A stretch of DNA of 37,605 bases from an uncultured Bacilli bacterium (lineage in GTDB: Bacteria > Bacillota_I > Bacilli_A > RF39 > UBA660), in the NCBI GenBank assembly GCA_947623825.1, contig CANQHQ010000010.1:1-37605 (forward strand), read 5' to 3'. Each line of letters begins with the position of its first letter. The first letter of the stretch is position 1. The translations under genes and the position numbers were made by a program. This document shows positions 8,847-17,392 of the stretch, piece by piece. The notes below the pieces were generated by a model, which saw only the letters and a program-made list of their open reading frames with translations, had not been told where the DNA came from and ran no database searches.

Positions 8847-10207
8847 CCTCGATGAATGATAGAACCTGAAGAAAAAGAGTTTCTCTTTTTTACGGATTCA
8901 TTATTATAAATTGTTTTTGAAATTACAATACCATTCTTTTTACAGAATTCTTGGTTTAAATATTCATAATACGTTCCAGGTGTGATGATTCCTGTCATCT
9001 TTAATAAATCAATTCCACTTTTTCCAATAATATTATCCGCTAACATACAGCAATTTACACTTAATACAAAGAATGTTTTGAATGGACCAGATGTTACTTT
9101 ATAGAATTTTGCATCCGCTAGAGAGACTAATTTGCTTGGATAATCCTCGTATTTCTTTTTTCTTTTCTTTTTCTTTTCTTTTCTATCTTTTTCATAAGGC
9201 GTTTCGAAAGGTTCTACGTGACTCATGATTTTCTTGATTTGATTTTCTACTCTTTCTTTTTGTTTGTCCGTTAAATGAATTCCAAAGCAGAATAATGTTT
9301 TATCACTGTAAGTAGAACAATAATGGACATATTTTTCCTTTTCTACTTCAAAGATCATTCCCTCTCCAATCATGTTAAAAAACTTAGAGGTAGAAAAATC
9401 ATAGGCTCCATACGAAATGACTTTTCCATTGATACATACATCCACATGACCAAAGCGATTGTAACCATGGGGCGCTACATGAACAAAAACTTCTAGATTC
9501 GGAACTTCTTCTACTTTTTTATCTTCATAGATTAGAGGTTGATCAAAGGTTTCTTTATCCCAATAATAATTTATTTCTCTTAAGACTTGGTATGGTAAAA
9601 TAGCTTCCAATAGAGCTGGTAAAGTGACTCGAAACCTTCTTCGAATTCGTTTTTTGATTCGTTTCGGAATTAGTACAGTTAACGCATCCATGAGGTAGGT
9701 TACTCCTAACAAAATCATATAACTTCCTAATAAAATGAGCATCGTATTGATATTTTTTAATGGAGAAAATAAAAGCGGAAATCCGATAGCAAAGTAAACA
9801 AAGGCTAAAAATAATTGGAACAAACGTCCATTAGCCCGAGAAGAACGCAAAATAAAGTAATTAATAAATTTGATTCCCCCATTTAAAATCATATAGACCG
9901 CAAAAAGAATGGGTAAAATCGATAACGGGATTTTCCGAAAAGAAGAAAGAACCAAACAAAATAATAAATAAGCGAAACTATGCGTAAAGGTAATCTTTTT
10001 TTCATTGGGTTTTTGTTTTAGAAAAAAATAACGAACGAATTGAAGTACTCCTAAGATAAGAATTGCAGAAATAAAAAGATTCGCAACATCAAAATATAAT
10101 TGATTTCTTCCTACTATCATCAGAATTCCAATCACGATAAGAGCGATTCCCGCTGTAAATAAACTGGAAGAGTTAAATAATTTATCTGTCTTCAGGAATT
10201 CTTTCAT
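8837..10207 (-). CDS. Polytopic membrane protein with DUF308-like region and papain-like C-terminal domain
   Basis: A 456-aa protein. Residues 1-190 hold about six short transmembrane helices in the repeated pattern of DUF308/HdeD proteins (FTAGIALIVIGILMIVGRNQ; ILPILFAVYMILNGGIKFIN; MLILLGSYMILLGVTYLMDA). A basic stretch (IPKRIKKRIRRRFR) leads to a cytoplasmic or surface domain with GYNRFGHVDVCINGKVISYG (His) and, near the end, VNCCMLADNIIG (Cys). That spacing is like the permuted papain/NlpC-related cysteine hydrolase families (YiiX/DUF4105 type), so it may be an amidase or protease; this is an inference. The ATG at 10207 is chosen because the promoter (10231-10259) lies downstream of the TTG at 10240 that would extend the frame. 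It is a single-gene unit with its own terminator. Confidence 0.65.
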   Translation of the reverse strand: MKEFLKTDKLFNSSSLFTAGIALIVIGILMIVGRNQLYFDVANLFISAILILGVLQFVRYFFLKQKPNEKKITFTHSFAYLLFCLVLSSFRKIPLSILPILFAVYMILNGGIKFINYFILRSSRANGRLFQLFLAFVYFAIGFPLLFSPLKNINTMLILLGSYMILLGVTYLMDALTVLIPKRIKKRIRRRFRVTLPALLEAILPYQVLREINYYWDKETFDQPLIYEDKKVEEVPNLEVFVHVAPHGYNRFGHVDVCINGKVISYGAYDFSTSKFFNMIGEGMIFEVEKEKYVHYCSTYSDKTLFCFGIHLTDKQKERVENQIKKIMSHVEPFETPYEKDRKEKKKKRKKKYEDYPSKLVSLADAKFYKVTSGPFKTFFVLSVNCCMLADNIIGKSGIDLLKMTGIITPGTYYEYLNQEFCKKNGIVISKTIYNNESVKKRNSFSSGSIIHRGKI

Positions 10208-10230
10208 AATACCACACTCACTATTCTTAC

Positions 10231-10259
10231 ATTTTACCAAAATTGTCTGTCTTTGTAAA
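10231..10259 (-). promoter_or_regulatory. Promoter of the DUF308-like gene
   Basis: TTTACA (10254-10259), 17-nt spacer and TAAAAT (10231-10236) on the minus strand. It fixes the start of the gene downstream of 10231. Confidence 0.65.
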
Positions 10260-10268
10260 TGATGGCAT

Positions 10269-10292
10269 AAAAAAAGACCTTAGGTCTTTTTT
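10269..10292 (-). terminator. Terminator of the thioredoxin-like gene
   Basis: Palindrome AAAAAAGACC-TAAGGTC followed by TTTTTTT, starting at the stop codon. The A/T symmetry would let it act in both directions. Confidence 0.75.
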
Positions 10293-11070
10293 AACAATAT
10301 TCATCACAAGTCATCGTTCGGTTCATTTCTTCCATTAATTGGTTTTTCAATTCTTCCTTCTGTTCTTCTGTAAGAAGATGATATCCACTCGTTTGTGTTT
10401 CAATGGTTCCAATATGGACAGATTGAATTTCTCCTTCTTTGATGAAAAGCACCGTTGGAAAATAGAGTCTTTTGATGGAATCTTCTTCTAATCCTTCATA
10501 AGATCCTAAGTATGGGGCTAACTTTTCTAATAATTCTTTATATTCTTTACTCCCCTCTTTGGTCGTGATGATGTCCCCTTTGTCATCCAACTTCTTTTCG
10601 TCTCGATCTTCTTTATTATTTAGGTAGTAAATGGTATCTAGTCCTACTTCATCGGCAGCCTCTAATAGAACAGGCACTAAGGTACGGCACCAAGGACATT
10701 CAGGGAATCCAAAGTAAACGACACCGGTTCCATGATCTAAAAGAGAAAAAATTTTCTCATAATCGGCATATTGAATGATTTCATCATCAATCGATAGTTC
10801 TAGATACGTTGCACCCGTACTAGATTCTTTTCCATTGAGGGATTCATACTCCTCTTTAAAACTCCTCGTTTCTGATGGTTCTTCTTGGGCAATCTTATAT
10901 CCAAGAATTAAGAGAGCACCCAAAATGAGAGCAATCAACACAATACTAAGAATGGTTCGTTTGTGTTTTTCAAAAAAATTACTCTTCCCTGTTCCATTGA
11001 CTTCTTCGATTTTGGCTTCTCTTATCTTGTTTCCACGTTTTAACTTATTAATTTTCTTTTTATCTTCCAT
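10291..11070 (-). CDS. Membrane-anchored thioredoxin-like protein (CPWC)
   Basis: A 259-aa protein. A basic cytoplasmic start (about 1-37) leads to one transmembrane helix (about 38-62: ILSIVLIALILGALLILGYK) and an extracellular thioredoxin fold. The redox motif is CPWC in VVYFGFPECPWCRTLVPVLL, and the cis-Pro loop is YFPTVLF. It lacks the KTC of classical thioredoxin and resembles bacterial thioredoxin-like oxidoreductases that work outside the membrane. Two further cysteines lie at the very C-terminus (MTCDEYC). AGGAGG precedes the ATG at 11070. It may form or repair disulfides in the many exported cysteine-containing proteins nearby; that partner role is inference. Confidence 0.82.
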   Translation of the reverse strand: MEDKKKINKLKRGNKIREAKIEEVNGTGKSNFFEKHKRTILSIVLIALILGALLILGYKIAQEEPSETRSFKEEYESLNGKESSTGATYLELSIDDEIIQYADYEKIFSLLDHGTGVVYFGFPECPWCRTLVPVLLEAADEVGLDTIYYLNNKEDRDEKKLDDKGDIITTKEGSKEYKELLEKLAPYLGSYEGLEEDSIKRLYFPTVLFIKEGEIQSVHIGTIETQTSGYHLLTEEQKEELKNQLMEEMNRTMTCDEYC

Positions 11071-11128
11071 ATCTTTTTCCTCCTGACTCTTTTCTAGGTT
11101 GTTTTTATTTTCTATTGTCTTTCATGGG

Positions 11129-11147
11129 AAAAGAGGTTTTCACCTCT
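11129..11147 (-). terminator. Terminator after the DUF6709-like gene
   Basis: AGAGGT-GAAA-ACCTCT stem followed by TTTT on the minus strand. The stem contains the stop codon of the gene. The U-tract is short, so partial read-through into the thioredoxin-like gene is possible. Confidence 0.55.
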
Positions 11148-12156
11148 ATTCTATTCCATATAAATCTTTGGCTTGTTCTTTGTTTTCTTTGGTAAACCCT
11201 ACCAATATTTCTGGATTTTTTGAAGTAATCCATTCCATAATTTCTGTCAATTCTTTTTTCGGTTGCTTCTTGAATCCATCTGCGCTTCCCATCGTGTGTT
11301 TCTTTTTATCCTTTGTTACTAAAATTATATTTCTAAGTGTCGTCATTCCATATTGTTTGATTTCATGTTGATACATCCAAACGATCTCTTTATATTTTAT
11401 GATTTGTAAAGGAACAGAAACATCGATTACATAGTTTTCCGTTAAATATAGGTGTAATTTTTTATCATACTTTACAGAATCTTGTTCCATTTCATCTAAA
11501 ATTCGATTCCATTCTGTTTTAGAGATAGATTGAACAAAACGATTCATACGATTGCGGTTGATAAAATAGAGTACATAACATCCGAGCGCGAGAATTGCGA
11601 AAATGACTCCTCCAAGATTTTGATATTGGGTATCATGTAACGGAGTTGCTGCATCAATATAAAGATATCCAATGTAGTTGGCATAGTTTGTAGAAGTCAA
11701 GAATTCTTCTCCATAATCCCTATTGTAAGCTTCAATTGCTAACTGAATCATTTCTTTTGATAGAACTTTGGTTTTTCCGTAAATGGTGTAATTTCCATTC
11801 TTGAATCCATCTTCTATGATATCTTGATAGGTATCGTAATCTAAATATCCAATATATAGATAGGACCCATTCCATAAGAAATAGTATTTTGCTTCCTTCT
11901 CATCGCTGTTTGTTTCACCAAACAATCGTGGTTCCCGCGTAATGTTCACACTGACATATTGGTCGTCTTCTACATCTCCATTCGCTACCATATCCGCAAA
12001 ATTCGCTGGTTCTCCTAAGTCTTCTTCATGAATGGCATAAGACCAACCAAAGAAAAGAAGTGCAATTACGGTTAAAACGATGGCCGTTACTAGTTGACGA
12101 TTCATTAGTTTTAAAGATACTCCGACTTTCGTGTTTTTCAATTCTTTTAAATTCAT
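11146..12156 (-). CDS. Two-helix membrane protein of unknown function
   Basis: A 336-aa protein with a transmembrane helix at about 21-41 (QLVTAIVLTVIALLFFGWSY), an extracellular domain of about 140 residues (WNGSYLYIGYLDYDTYQDII), a second helix (about 183-200: GGVIFAILALGCYVLYFINR) and a cytoplasmic C-terminal domain. The latter has a PH-like beta pattern: LHLYLTENYVIDVSVPLQIIKYKEIVWMY. The layout resembles DUF6709-type Firmicute proteins, but I am not certain of that assignment. The ATG at 12156 has a perfect AGGAGG site. It has an extended -10 promoter and is followed by a weak terminator before the thioredoxin-like gene, so the two may be partly co-expressed. Confidence 0.65.
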   Translation of the reverse strand: MNLKELKNTKVGVSLKLMNRQLVTAIVLTVIALLFFGWSYAIHEEDLGEPANFADMVANGDVEDDQYVSVNITREPRLFGETNSDEKEAKYYFLWNGSYLYIGYLDYDTYQDIIEDGFKNGNYTIYGKTKVLSKEMIQLAIEAYNRDYGEEFLTSTNYANYIGYLYIDAATPLHDTQYQNLGGVIFAILALGCYVLYFINRNRMNRFVQSISKTEWNRILDEMEQDSVKYDKKLHLYLTENYVIDVSVPLQIIKYKEIVWMYQHEIKQYGMTTLRNIILVTKDKKKHTMGSADGFKKQPKKELTEIMEWITSKNPEILVGFTKENKEQAKDLYGIE

Positions 12157-12181
12157 ATCGATTTCCTCCTATGATATTATT

Positions 12182-12190
12182 AGTATACCA
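12182..12190 (-). promoter_or_regulatory. Extended -10 promoter of the two-helix membrane protein
   Basis: TGG-TATACT on the minus strand with no good -35 at 17 nt. A clean TTGACA exists, but more than 40 nt upstream. Confidence 0.5.
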
Positions 12191-12231
12191 CAGTGGGAAA
12201 AAAGTGAAAACAAAAGTTAAAAAATTTGTCA

Positions 12232-12276
12232 ATAAAAAAGGAAGAAAAGAATCTTTTTAGATGGTTCTTCTTTTTT
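12232..12276 (-). terminator. Terminator of the 294-aa membrane protein gene
   Basis: Nested stems on the minus strand: AAGAAGAA with TTCTTTTCTT outside and ATCT/AGAT inside, followed by CCTTTTTTATT. Confidence 0.6.
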
Positions 12277-12284
12277 GATTTTTT

Positions 12285-13169
12285 CTATTCATTCTTTCCT
12301 TCTTTTTCATTAAATTCCATAATTTGTTGATAAATTTCTACTATTTGGGAAACAGAAAGTTTTTCGTCGTATTCCTTTAGAACTACTTCCCAGTCTACTT
12401 TTTTCTTTTTCTTGGAAGAGTTTTCCATAATCTTTTCTAATTTTTTAATGGCCAATTTGATACTAGTAATATCATCGATTTCGACTTTACTCTTTATTTG
12501 CATAATTCCCATTTTTCTTTCTTTTCCAGTAAAGCGATACTTGATTTTATCTATTTTTCGGAAAAATTTTGGTCGATGAGAATTTTCATAAATCATGATT
12601 GCATAAATCATAGGAATGCTATCTGGATCTTTGACTTTTATCCATTTTCCAAAAACAATCTTTAGTCGAACATATTGGACTAACAAGTACTCTTTCTTTT
12701 TTCCTGAAAAGGTAGAGACTTGTTCCTTATATTGAATATGGACATGTGTCTTTAGAATAAAGGCAAAAAATAATAAAATTGCGAACCAAATACCAACTTT
12801 CATTTCTTCGGCATTCGGAAAGACAGAGGTAACTTGCGTGATAAAACAACGATTGACTAGGTAACAACAAACAAGAGAAATACCATAAATTTGAATGTAG
12901 AAAGACGCATTCATCAAGTCCTCTTGTCGTAGGATATATTTTACGTAATACAAGCGAATACATAATTCTAGTAATAAGATAAGAAATAGATTTTCATTCA
13001 TTCGTTCCATTCCGAAAGTAGGAAAAAGACCTGCGAGAAGAATGATGTAAACCACTGGAATGAACGCGTGAATGAGATTACTTTCTTTTTCATTTTTATC
13101 GAAATAATTTAAGATGAAAAAAAGAACAAGGGCACATAATACATATAATAAAATCATCACAAAATCCAT
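12285..13169 (-). CDS. Polytopic membrane protein with a lysozyme-like C-terminal segment
   Basis: A 294-aa protein. The first 160 residues form about five hydrophobic helices (MILLYVLCALVLFFILNYF; IPVVYIILLAGLFPTFGM; LFLILLLELCIRLYYV; IWFAILLFFAFILKTHV). The part from about 195 reads PMIYAIMIYENSHRPKFF ... RKMGIMQIKSKVEIDDITSI ... AIKKLEKIM. The order Glu after a hydrophobic helix, then G-MQI, then an Asp and a repeated helix, is that of the SLT/lysozyme-like fold, so a membrane-tethered transglycosylase-type activity is possible but unproven. The ATG at 13169 is preferred over 13181 because GGAGG lies 5 nt before it. It has its own promoter and terminator. Confidence 0.6.
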   Translation of the reverse strand: MDFVMILLYVLCALVLFFILNYFDKNEKESNLIHAFIPVVYIILLAGLFPTFGMERMNENLFLILLLELCIRLYYVKYILRQEDLMNASFYIQIYGISLVCCYLVNRCFITQVTSVFPNAEEMKVGIWFAILLFFAFILKTHVHIQYKEQVSTFSGKKKEYLLVQYVRLKIVFGKWIKVKDPDSIPMIYAIMIYENSHRPKFFRKIDKIKYRFTGKERKMGIMQIKSKVEIDDITSIKLAIKKLEKIMENSSKKKKKVDWEVVLKEYDEKLSVSQIVEIYQQIMEFNEKEGKNE

Positions 13170-13192
13170 AAATTCCTCCATAAAATGGTTTT

Positions 13193-13221
13193 ATTATACC
13201 TCAACTTTTTTCTTTTATCAA
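13193..13221 (-). promoter_or_regulatory. Promoter of the 294-aa membrane protein gene
   Basis: TTGATA (13216-13221), 17-nt spacer and TATAAT (13193-13198) on the minus strand, near consensus. Confidence 0.75.
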
Positions 13222-13230
13222 CTTTTTCTA

Positions 13231-14010
13231 TTAACCAAAAAAGAGGAGATAAAGTTTTAGAAGAATTCGTTCGGAAAGTGGGGCACGGTAAATGAGACGA
13301 GGAGAAGAAGAATGAACGGCTTGGATAATTTTTTTGACGATACTTCGATTGTTTTTTTTAGAAATCCAGCGAAAAAGAATCTGTTCTCTTTTTTGTAGTT
13401 TTGTCGTAGAAAAAGAAGAGTTTTGTGGAACTGTCGATAACATAAATTCATTAAAACCAGTTTGATAGATACCTGGTTCCACGATTTTGATCACATACGG
13501 CCAGTGACAGAATAGACTTTCTCTTGCCAAATTGGTAAGAAAGGAAATGAGAGCGGCTTTGGAGGCACAATACGCATCCATCAAAGGTACAGGCATCACG
13601 CCTGCCATCGATGTCATCACGATTACTCTACCCTGTTTTTTTCTTGTAAAACAAGCGGTCAGGTACTCCTTTATCAATTCTAAATTGGAAAATACATTCA
13701 CTTCAAATACTTGTTTGATTTGTTTTTCTTCTAAATCGAATAAAGTTCCTCCCAATCCGAGGGCACCATTACAAATTAGACAATCCAAAGAATCAGTCCC
13801 AATTTCTTTTCGTTCTTTTCGAGACGTAATATCGAAAGAAAGGCATTGATAGTTCTTTTGACTCACTTTTTGACTTTGTAATTTTTGTTTTAACGGTTCT
13901 AACTCTTCTCGTTTGTGTGTCGTAAAGTAGACGTAATGGCCTTTTTTGATCAAGGCACATCCCAAGTCATATCCGATTCCACTCGCTGCTCCTGTGATTA
14001 ATATTTTCAT
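13231..14010 (-). CDS. Short-chain dehydrogenase/reductase (SDR)
   Basis: A 259-aa NAD(P)-dependent oxidoreductase of the classical SDR family. The Rossmann cofactor motif TGAASGIG is at residues 6-13. NGALGLGG replaces the usual NNAG strand motif. The catalytic residues are Ser134 (VMTSMAG), Tyr147 and Lys151 (YCASK). The motif VEPGIYQTGF is the usual PG segment. Basic residues after the first strand (THKREE) suggest NADPH. The ATG at 14010 is preferred over the 14-codon longer frame because a GGGTGG site lies 7 nt upstream and the protein then starts directly at the first beta strand (MKILITG). The C-terminus is hydrophobic (LLKLYLLFFG). The substrate is unknown. Confidence 0.88.
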   Translation of the reverse strand: MKILITGAASGIGYDLGCALIKKGHYVYFTTHKREELEPLKQKLQSQKVSQKNYQCLSFDITSRKERKEIGTDSLDCLICNGALGLGGTLFDLEEKQIKQVFEVNVFSNLELIKEYLTACFTRKKQGRVIVMTSMAGVMPVPLMDAYCASKAALISFLTNLARESLFCHWPYVIKIVEPGIYQTGFNEFMLSTVPQNSSFSTTKLQKREQILFRWISKKNNRSIVKKIIQAVHSSSPRLIYRAPLSERILLKLYLLFFG

Positions 14011-14054
14011 TTCTTCCACCCTTTTTAGTATGTCAAATCGATTCTCTTTCATAC

Positions 14055-14077
14055 AAAAAGACAGGTTTTCCTGCCTT
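14055..14077 (-). terminator. Terminator of the 277-aa membrane protein gene
   Basis: AAAAGGCAGG-AAAA-CCTGTCTTTTT hairpin (one G-U) directly after the stop codon on the minus strand. Confidence 0.8.
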
Positions 14078-14911
14078 TTATTGGGTTATGACTTTTTCTA
14101 CTTTTTCAAAAATTAAGTGATCCTCTTCTTTGACAAAAGTAAATTTGAATGAATCGACCTTGTCAATGATGTCATCCATTGTGTACTCTGTCGATGTAAA
14201 GATGAGATTGGTCATGTCTTTATCTGTGTAGTAGTTGTACGTTAACACATCGGTTTCTGGATTATAATTTACTCCTACGTAAGCAACTCCTACGGTAAGT
14301 TCTACTTTTTCTTCCCCAATCTGTTGATCTTTTAGGATTGTGAAAACGTTTTTTTCAGAAGCATTTTCACAATCATCTGGCTCTTGTATGTATTGTTTCT
14401 TCTTTTCATCGTATTTAAAGTTCGAATAACTACAAGAGTTTCCAGAAATTGATTCTTGTCTTACTTCTTCATAGTCACCAAATAACGTATGAGCGGCACG
14501 ATTGACTTCTTCTTCTGAAATCGTTAATGTTTTAGTTGTATCTTCATACTCTTCTGGATGGTTCGAAATTGCTTGGCGGATTGCTAGATACAATTTGAAA
14601 CGATTTTCTAGATTTTCTCTTAGTAATTGGTCATTTTGGAAGAAGTATGCGAAGTATTCTTCTGGTAGGCTATCGAGACTCATGTAATTGATCATCGTAT
14701 AGTAATCTAACCCTTTCCATTCCTGTTCTTGGTTAGATGGTTCTTCTTTCTTTTCTTCTTTTTGATTCCGATCCATGATTCCTACGATTCCTAGGAATAC
14801 GACAAGAACGATGATGGCTCCTATCATCCATCGTTTCATCATGACTTCATTGATTTGACTTTTTTTCTTTTTTTTGGTACTTTTTTCTTTTTTCTCTTTC
14901 TTCTTAGGCAC
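14078..14911 (-). CDS. Single-pass membrane protein of unknown function
   Basis: A 277-aa protein. A very basic N-terminus (PKKKEKKEKSTKKKKKSQ) leads to one transmembrane helix (about 29-46: WMIGAIIVLVVFLGIVGIMD). The rest is an extracellular domain with two cysteines (NSCSYSN and DDCENAS) that could form a disulfide, and alternating helix and beta segments (LTISEEEVNRAAHTLFG; VELTVGVAYVGVNYNPETDV). I recognise no family. The start is a GTG at 14911 with a strong GAGGAGGGG site. It lies 18 nt after prolyl-tRNA synthetase on the same strand with no terminator between them, so it is probably in the proS transcript. Confidence 0.65.
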   Translation of the reverse strand: MPKKKEKKEKSTKKKKKSQINEVMMKRWMIGAIIVLVVFLGIVGIMDRNQKEEKKEEPSNQEQEWKGLDYYTMINYMSLDSLPEEYFAYFFQNDQLLRENLENRFKLYLAIRQAISNHPEEYEDTTKTLTISEEEVNRAAHTLFGDYEEVRQESISGNSCSYSNFKYDEKKKQYIQEPDDCENASEKNVFTILKDQQIGEEKVELTVGVAYVGVNYNPETDVLTYNYYTDKDMTNLIFTSTEYTMDDIIDKVDSFKFTFVKEEDHLIFEKVEKVITQ

Positions 14912-14929
14912 TGCTAACCCCTCCTCTTT

Positions 14930-16363
14930 CTAATATTGTTTTCCCCAATAAACTAATTGGGTTGCCTCTTCTTGACAGCAAACACATTTTCCGCCTGTAA
15001 ACTCTTCTTCCCACGGAATACATCTCGAAGTAACTCCTACCTCTTCCTTAATTTTATCTTCGCACTCTCTTTTCCCACACCAATTCGCACGAATAAAGCC
15101 ATTTTCTGTTTCCGCTAATGTCTTCATCTCTTCCATCGTCGTGACTGTTTTTGTCATATCATCTCTTCGCATTTTGGCACGAAGGAACATCTGGTCTTGG
15201 ATATCTACCAATAGACGAATGATTTCTTCTGCGGCTTCCTCGAGATTTACTTCTGTTTTTTCTAGTGTATCCCGTCTTACTAACACACATGTATTGTTTT
15301 CTAAATCTCTTGGTCCTAGTTCTACTCGAATTGGGATTCCACGCATCTCGCAATCGGCAAATCGATATCCTGGTGTTTTATCACTATCGTCTACTTCACA
15401 TTCGATATTTAGAAGTTTGAGTTCCTTTGCCATTTCATAGCTTTTTTCTAATACTTCTGGATGATTTTTTCCAATCGGGATAATACTTACTTTGATAGGT
15501 GCTACATTCGGAGGTAAAACCAATCCATGATCATCTCCGTGTGTCATAATGACTGCTCCAATAATTCGTGTGGTAATTCCCCAAGACGTTTGAAACATAT
15601 ATTTTAGTTGATTTTCTTTATCTAGATAAGTCATATGAAATGCTTTCGCAAAGTTATCTCCAAAATAGTGTGATGTCGCTGACTGTAAAGCAATTCCATT
15701 GTGCATCAAGGCTTCAATCGTATACGTGTTTTCTGCCCCTGCAAACTTTTCTTTTTCGGTCTTTTCCCCACGAACGACAGGAATCGCCAAATATTCTTCA
15801 CAAAAATCCGCATAAAGGTTTAACATCTTTTTGGTTTCTTCTTTGGCCTCTTCCGCGGTGGCATGAACGGTATGTCCTTCTTGCCATAAGAATTCTCTAC
15901 TTCTTAAAAACGGTCTCGTTGTTTTTTCCCAACGAACAACGCTACACCATTGATTGTATAATTTTGGTAAATCACGGTAACTTTTGACAATATTTGCATA
16001 ATGCTCACAGAATAAAGTTTCGGAAGTGGGACGAACGCATAATCTTTCTTTCAATTCTTCTTCTCCACCCTGGGTCACCCAAGCTACTTCGGGAGCGAAT
16101 CCTTCGACATGGTCTTTTTCTTTATTTAATAAAGATTCTGGAATAAACATTGGCATATAAACATTTTGATGTCCTGTTTCTTTGAAACGTTTGTCTAGTT
16201 CCTTTTGAATGTTTTCCCAAATCGCATATCCGTAAGGGCGAATAATCATACAACCTTTGACTGACGAATAATCAATCAATTCTGCTTTGATACATACATC
16301 TGTATACCATTGCGCAAAATCCACGTCTCTATTGGTTATTTCTTTTACTTGTTTTTCTTGCAT
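14930..16363 (-). CDS. proS: Prolyl-tRNA synthetase, archaeal/eukaryotic-like class
   Basis: A 477-aa enzyme that joins proline to tRNA-Pro. It lacks the large editing insert of E. coli-type ProRS and has the extra C-terminal zinc domain (WCGKREC ... [10 protein letters not shown]) and a terminal Tyr (YWGKQY), both marks of the short class found in archaea, eukaryotes and some bacteria. Class II motifs are visible: motif 2 around [20 protein letters not shown], the TSE-containing loop RPTSETLF, and motif 3 in the [18 protein letters not shown] to [12 protein letters not shown] region. The anticodon-binding domain (about 285-385) includes PIGKNHPEV. The ATG at 16363 has an AGAGGTGG site. It is probably transcribed with the 277-aa membrane protein. 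I see no T-box leader in the short upstream gap. Confidence 0.95.
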   Translation of the reverse strand: MQEKQVKEITNRDVDFAQWYTDVCIKAELIDYSSVKGCMIIRPYGYAIWENIQKELDKRFKETGHQNVYMPMFIPESLLNKEKDHVEGFAPEVAWVTQGGEEELKERLCVRPTSETLFCEHYANIVKSYRDLPKLYNQWCSVVRWEKTTRPFLRSREFLWQEGHTVHATAEEAKEETKKMLNLYADFCEEYLAIPVVRGEKTEKEKFAGAENTYTIEALMHNGIALQSATSHYFGDNFAKAFHMTYLDKENQLKYMFQTSWGITTRIIGAVIMTHGDDHGLVLPPNVAPIKVSIIPIGKNHPEVLEKSYEMAKELKLLNIECEVDDSDKTPGYRFADCEMRGIPIRVELGPRDLENNTCVLVRRDTLEKTEVNLEEAAEEIIRLLVDIQDQMFLRAKMRRDDMTKTVTTMEEMKTLAETENGFIRANWCGKRECEDKIKEEVGVTSRCIPWEEEFTGGKCVCCQEEATQLVYWGKQY

Positions 16364-16447
16364 ATTTCCACCTCTTCTGGAACTATATTATCATATTTTC
16401 TCTCATAAAAATAGAGAAATTATTCCATTTGCCTATCTTTTGAACGG

Positions 16448-17341
16448 TTATTGGTCCACGCATTGATATCCTGTTTTTTGGTCGTACTGTGCTCGAATTT
16501 CTTTTCTTGTGGCATCTGGCTGTACGAGGGTTTCTATGATTTCTTCGGTTCCGGTAATTGGATCTATCAAGGAAACTACTCCATTTGGAAATTGAGAGAT
16601 ATCGTAGGTCTTACTTACTTTGATATGGCGGCTTTCTTCTTTGTAAGAGAAAGTCATTCCCGCGATACCTGCCACTTTTTGTTGGAAAGCTTTACAAGTT
16701 TCTAATCTCGTATCATATTCTGTCGGAAGAACCTTCTTCCCTTCCGCATTGGTCGTGTAGTTATATAGATAATCCATCTGATACGTAATCTCTTTCAAAC
16801 CATTTTTATCAAATAAATAACTTACTTTTTCTAGAGATTTTTCCATACTTCCTTGATAAGAAGACTGATAACAGAATAATGTATCCGATTGTTTTTCTTC
16901 TTGCTTGCTACTATTTAGTTCTTCTTTTCTCTTTTGTTCTTCCTCATTTTTCTGCTGTTCTTGTTTCTTTAGATTTTGATGAATTTGATTGGCTTTGATT
17001 TTAGTTCGAAATTCTTGGACACCTGTCACAATCAATGGTCCCACGATGATAAAGAAAAGAAGTCCAAGAAAAAGAAAAATCACGGGTTTGGCATTTTGAT
17101 TTCCTGGTTCCTGTTTATTCATTCGTTCCATTGGAGACTGCACTTCTTTTTTTGAGGAAGGTTCCGTTGTGGGCGTAGTTGGTGTTTCTACTTTTTGTTC
17201 TTCTCCTTTTTCTTCCGGATTGGATGCTGGTAACACAGGAGGAGTTGTGACGGGTTGGTTAGAGTCCATAGAAACAGTTGATTGACTGGACTCTAAATGA
17301 TTGGCTGGTTCTAAATTCGAGGAATTGGGATTTTCGTTCAT
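16448..17341 (-). CDS. Single-pass membrane protein, first of two tandem look-alikes
   Basis: A 297-aa protein. A Pro/Ser/Thr/Glu-rich disordered cytoplasmic N-terminus (about 1-85) leads to a transmembrane helix (about 86-108: IFLFLGLLFFIIVGPLIVTG), a charged coiled coil (KKQEQQKNEEEQKRKEELNS) and an extracellular domain of about 140 residues. That domain starts FCYQSSYQGSMEKSLEKVSY and ends YQCVDQ. Its strand pattern recalls DUF1307/YehR-type lipoproteins, but the match is weak. A GGAGAGG site precedes the ATG at 17341. The layout and MNE start match the gene just upstream (17393-18247), suggesting an old duplication. Function unknown. Confidence 0.65.
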   Translation of the reverse strand: MNENPNSSNLEPANHLESSQSTVSMDSNQPVTTPPVLPASNPEEKGEEQKVETPTTPTTEPSSKKEVQSPMERMNKQEPGNQNAKPVIFLFLGLLFFIIVGPLIVTGVQEFRTKIKANQIHQNLKKQEQQKNEEEQKRKEELNSSKQEEKQSDTLFCYQSSYQGSMEKSLEKVSYLFDKNGLKEITYQMDYLYNYTTNAEGKKVLPTEYDTRLETCKAFQQKVAGIAGMTFSYKEESRHIKVSKTYDISQFPNGVVSLIDPITGTEEIIETLVQPDATRKEIRAQYDQKTGYQCVDQ

Positions 17342-17366
17342 GACTACCTCTCCTTATCTTTTTGCG

Positions 17367-17390
17367 AAAAAAGAGTACCTTTCTGACTCT
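17367..17390 (-). terminator. Terminator between the two tandem membrane protein genes
   Basis: AGAGT-(9 nt)-ACTCT stem followed by TTTTTT on the minus strand, just after the stop of the upstream gene. The stem is short, so leaky termination is likely. Confidence 0.5.
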
Positions 17391-17392
17391 AT

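Noticed and set aside
16364-16447. Possible T-box leader upstream of proS
   Set aside because: The gap is too short for a T-box and shows no specifier loop or terminator.
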